The notes beneath the pieces were generated by a model. The model was not told the DNA's origin and did no database searches. It saw only the letters and a list, made by a program, of their open reading frames with translations. This document shows, piece after piece, positions 27,950 to 28,840 of a stretch of 28,840 bases of DNA. Within the stretch, counting starts at the first letter, position 1, and each line of letters begins with the position of its first letter. A program made the translations under genes and the position numbers. The DNA lies in IMG/VR virus record IMGVR_UViG_3300010354_000440, positions 1 through 28,840 of that record. One strand, given 5' to 3'. The DNA is from a virus.

Positions 27950-28840
27950 ATGGCTATTACCAAAGATTATAAACTTGTTAAGAATGCTAATGTCCAACAA
28001 AAATGGACACAGGAGCATATTGATGATTTAATCGCTTGTCAAAATCAAGAAACTGGTCCGCACTATTTCCTTAATAACTTTTTTTACATACAACATCCTG
28101 TTAGGGGTAAGTTAAAATACGAAGCATTTGATTATCAAAAACGCTTAGTTGATAGTTATCATAATCACAGATTTAATATTAACCTACTGCCCCGACAGAC
28201 AGGTAAGACCACTACAGCCGCAGGATATCTACTTTGGTATGCTATGTTTATACCTGATAGCACAATACTTGTGGCAGCACACAAATATACAGGTGCTCAG
28301 GAAATCATGCAGCGTATTAGATATGCCTATGAATTATGTCCAGATCATATTCGCTGCGGTGTAGTAAGTTATAACAAACAGAGCATAGAGTTTGACAACG
28401 GTAGTCGCATTGTAGCACAGACAACTACAGAAACAACAGGTCGTGGTATGAGTATTTCTCTACTTTACGCTGACGAGTTTGCCTTCGTAGAACCAAACAT
28501 TGCTACAGAATTTTGGACTTCAATTCGTCCTACCTTGGCCACAGGTGGTAAGGCCATACTTACATCTACACCTAACTCAGATGAAGATCAATTTGCTCTA
28601 ATTTGGAAAGAAGCAAGTTATAGGTTTGACGAACACGGCAATACAACTACAGTAGGAAGAAACGGATTTTTTCCATTTAAGGCACACTGGAGCGAACATC
28701 CAGAACGTGATGAAACATGGGCCGAAGTAGAGCGTGCTAGTATAGGTGAAGAACGATTCCGTCGTGAGCACGAATGCGAATTTTTGGTCTTCGATGAAAC
28801 ACTGATCAGCAGCCTAAAATTGGCTACCTTAGAGGGCAAA
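27950..28840 (+). CDS. 17: Large terminase subunit, T4 gp17-like (N-terminal 297 aa, runs off window)
   Basis: This is the ATPase motor that packages DNA into the head. The reading frame stays open for 297 codons to the window edge. The ATPase domain is complete in its key parts: Q-motif region FDYQKRLVDSY (60-70), Walker A LLPRQTGKTT (79-88, Lys86), Walker B LLYADEFAF (171-179, with catalytic Glu176) and the coupling motif LTSTPNS (about 209-215). T4 gp17 has the corresponding SRQLGKTT, MIYIEDCAF and TTPNG. The C-terminal RNase H-like nuclease domain lies outside the window. The start is supported by MAITKDYKLVKNANVQQKW. No SD precedes it and the mRNA may be leaderless. This is a truncation by the window, not a broken gene. 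Confidence 0.95.
   Translation, partial: MAITKDYKLVKNANVQQKWTQEHIDDLIACQNQETGPHYFLNNFFYIQHPVRGKLKYEAFDYQKRLVDSYHNHRFNINLLPRQTGKTTTAAGYLLWYAMFIPDSTILVAAHKYTGAQEIMQRIRYAYELCPDHIRCGVVSYNKQSIEFDNGSRIVAQTTTETTGRGMSISLLYADEFAFVEPNIATEFWTSIRPTLATGGKAILTSTPNSDEDQFALIWKEASYRFDEHGNTTTVGRNGFFPFKAHWSEHPERDETWAEVERASIGEERFRREHECEFLVFDETLISSLKLATLEGK

Noticed and set aside
28618-28839. 73-codon minus-strand frame at the right edge
   Set aside because: Antisense shadow of the terminase ATPase domain.
27950-28840. gp17 as a truncated pseudogene
   Set aside because: The frame is open to the last base and all ATPase motifs are intact; only the window edge cuts it.
1-28840. tRNA genes, integrase, attachment sites or lysogeny genes
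   Set aside because: None seen; intergenic gaps are all under 150 nt and contain only promoters, terminators or short hairpins.

Overview
The window is the late structural and DNA-packaging region of a T4-like contractile-tailed phage (myovirus). The evidence is a set of recognisable T4 homologues: gp23 major capsid, gp15 sheath stabiliser, gp14 and gp13 neck proteins, gp1-type dNMP kinase, gp18 tail sheath, gp19 tail tube, gp4 head-completion nuclease, gp16 small terminase and the N-terminal 297 codons of gp17 large terminase. The DNA is AT-rich, there is no host gene, and I saw no tRNA, CRISPR array or insertion sequence. Long GT-repeat fibres and NTAAATA late promoters resemble the marine/freshwater T4-like branch (cyanophage- or pelagiphage-type) more than coliphage T4. 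The host cannot be named from this sequence.

Layout. (1) 37-2632: gp23, then two small virion-type proteins. (2) 2661-13870: an adhesion block. It holds a giant 2692-residue fibre-like protein, a 137-residue protein, a 561-residue fibre with YadA-head-like repeats and a 331-residue fibre. (3) 14014-15383: a small late operon of a 77-residue protein, an unknown protein and a GT-A glycosyltransferase. (4) 15369-18378, minus strand: gp14, gp15 and a Nudix hydrolase, overlapping head to tail. (5) 18408-20185: gp13 read divergently from gp14, then a dNMP kinase and a convergent zinc-ribbon/HNH-like protein. (6) 20285-25644: gp18, gp19, a probable tube/baseplate-initiator protein and a small protein. 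(7) 25641-28840: a head-completion and packaging cluster of gp4, gp16, a protein with a capsid-targeting-like N terminus, a very acidic protein, and gp17, which runs off the window.

Transcription is organised by T4-type late promoters (TATAAATA and NTAAATA variants) and four strong intrinsic terminators; each terminator is followed within 0-6 nt by such a box. The most interesting signal is positional. In four genes (174-residue protein, gp13, the capsid-targeted protein, gp17) the A of ATG lies exactly where T4 late transcription would begin, 6 nt after the box, and none has a Shine-Dalgarno sequence. Two more (gp14 and the tube-like gene) have predicted leaders of only 2-3 nt. The abundant virion proteins (gp23, gp18, gp19) and the giant fibre instead have good ribosome-binding sites. 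This suggests a two-class translation scheme: leaderless mRNAs for low-copy proteins and SD-led mRNAs for high-copy ones.

Other points of note are: a ninefold CxRD repeat array that splits a beta-helix in the giant fibre; a Trp-rich mini-motif shared by gp14, gp15, gp18 and two fibres; E1-FCCH-like modules nested among YadA-like repeats; and two head-type genes lying between gp16 and gp17, which are neighbours in T4.
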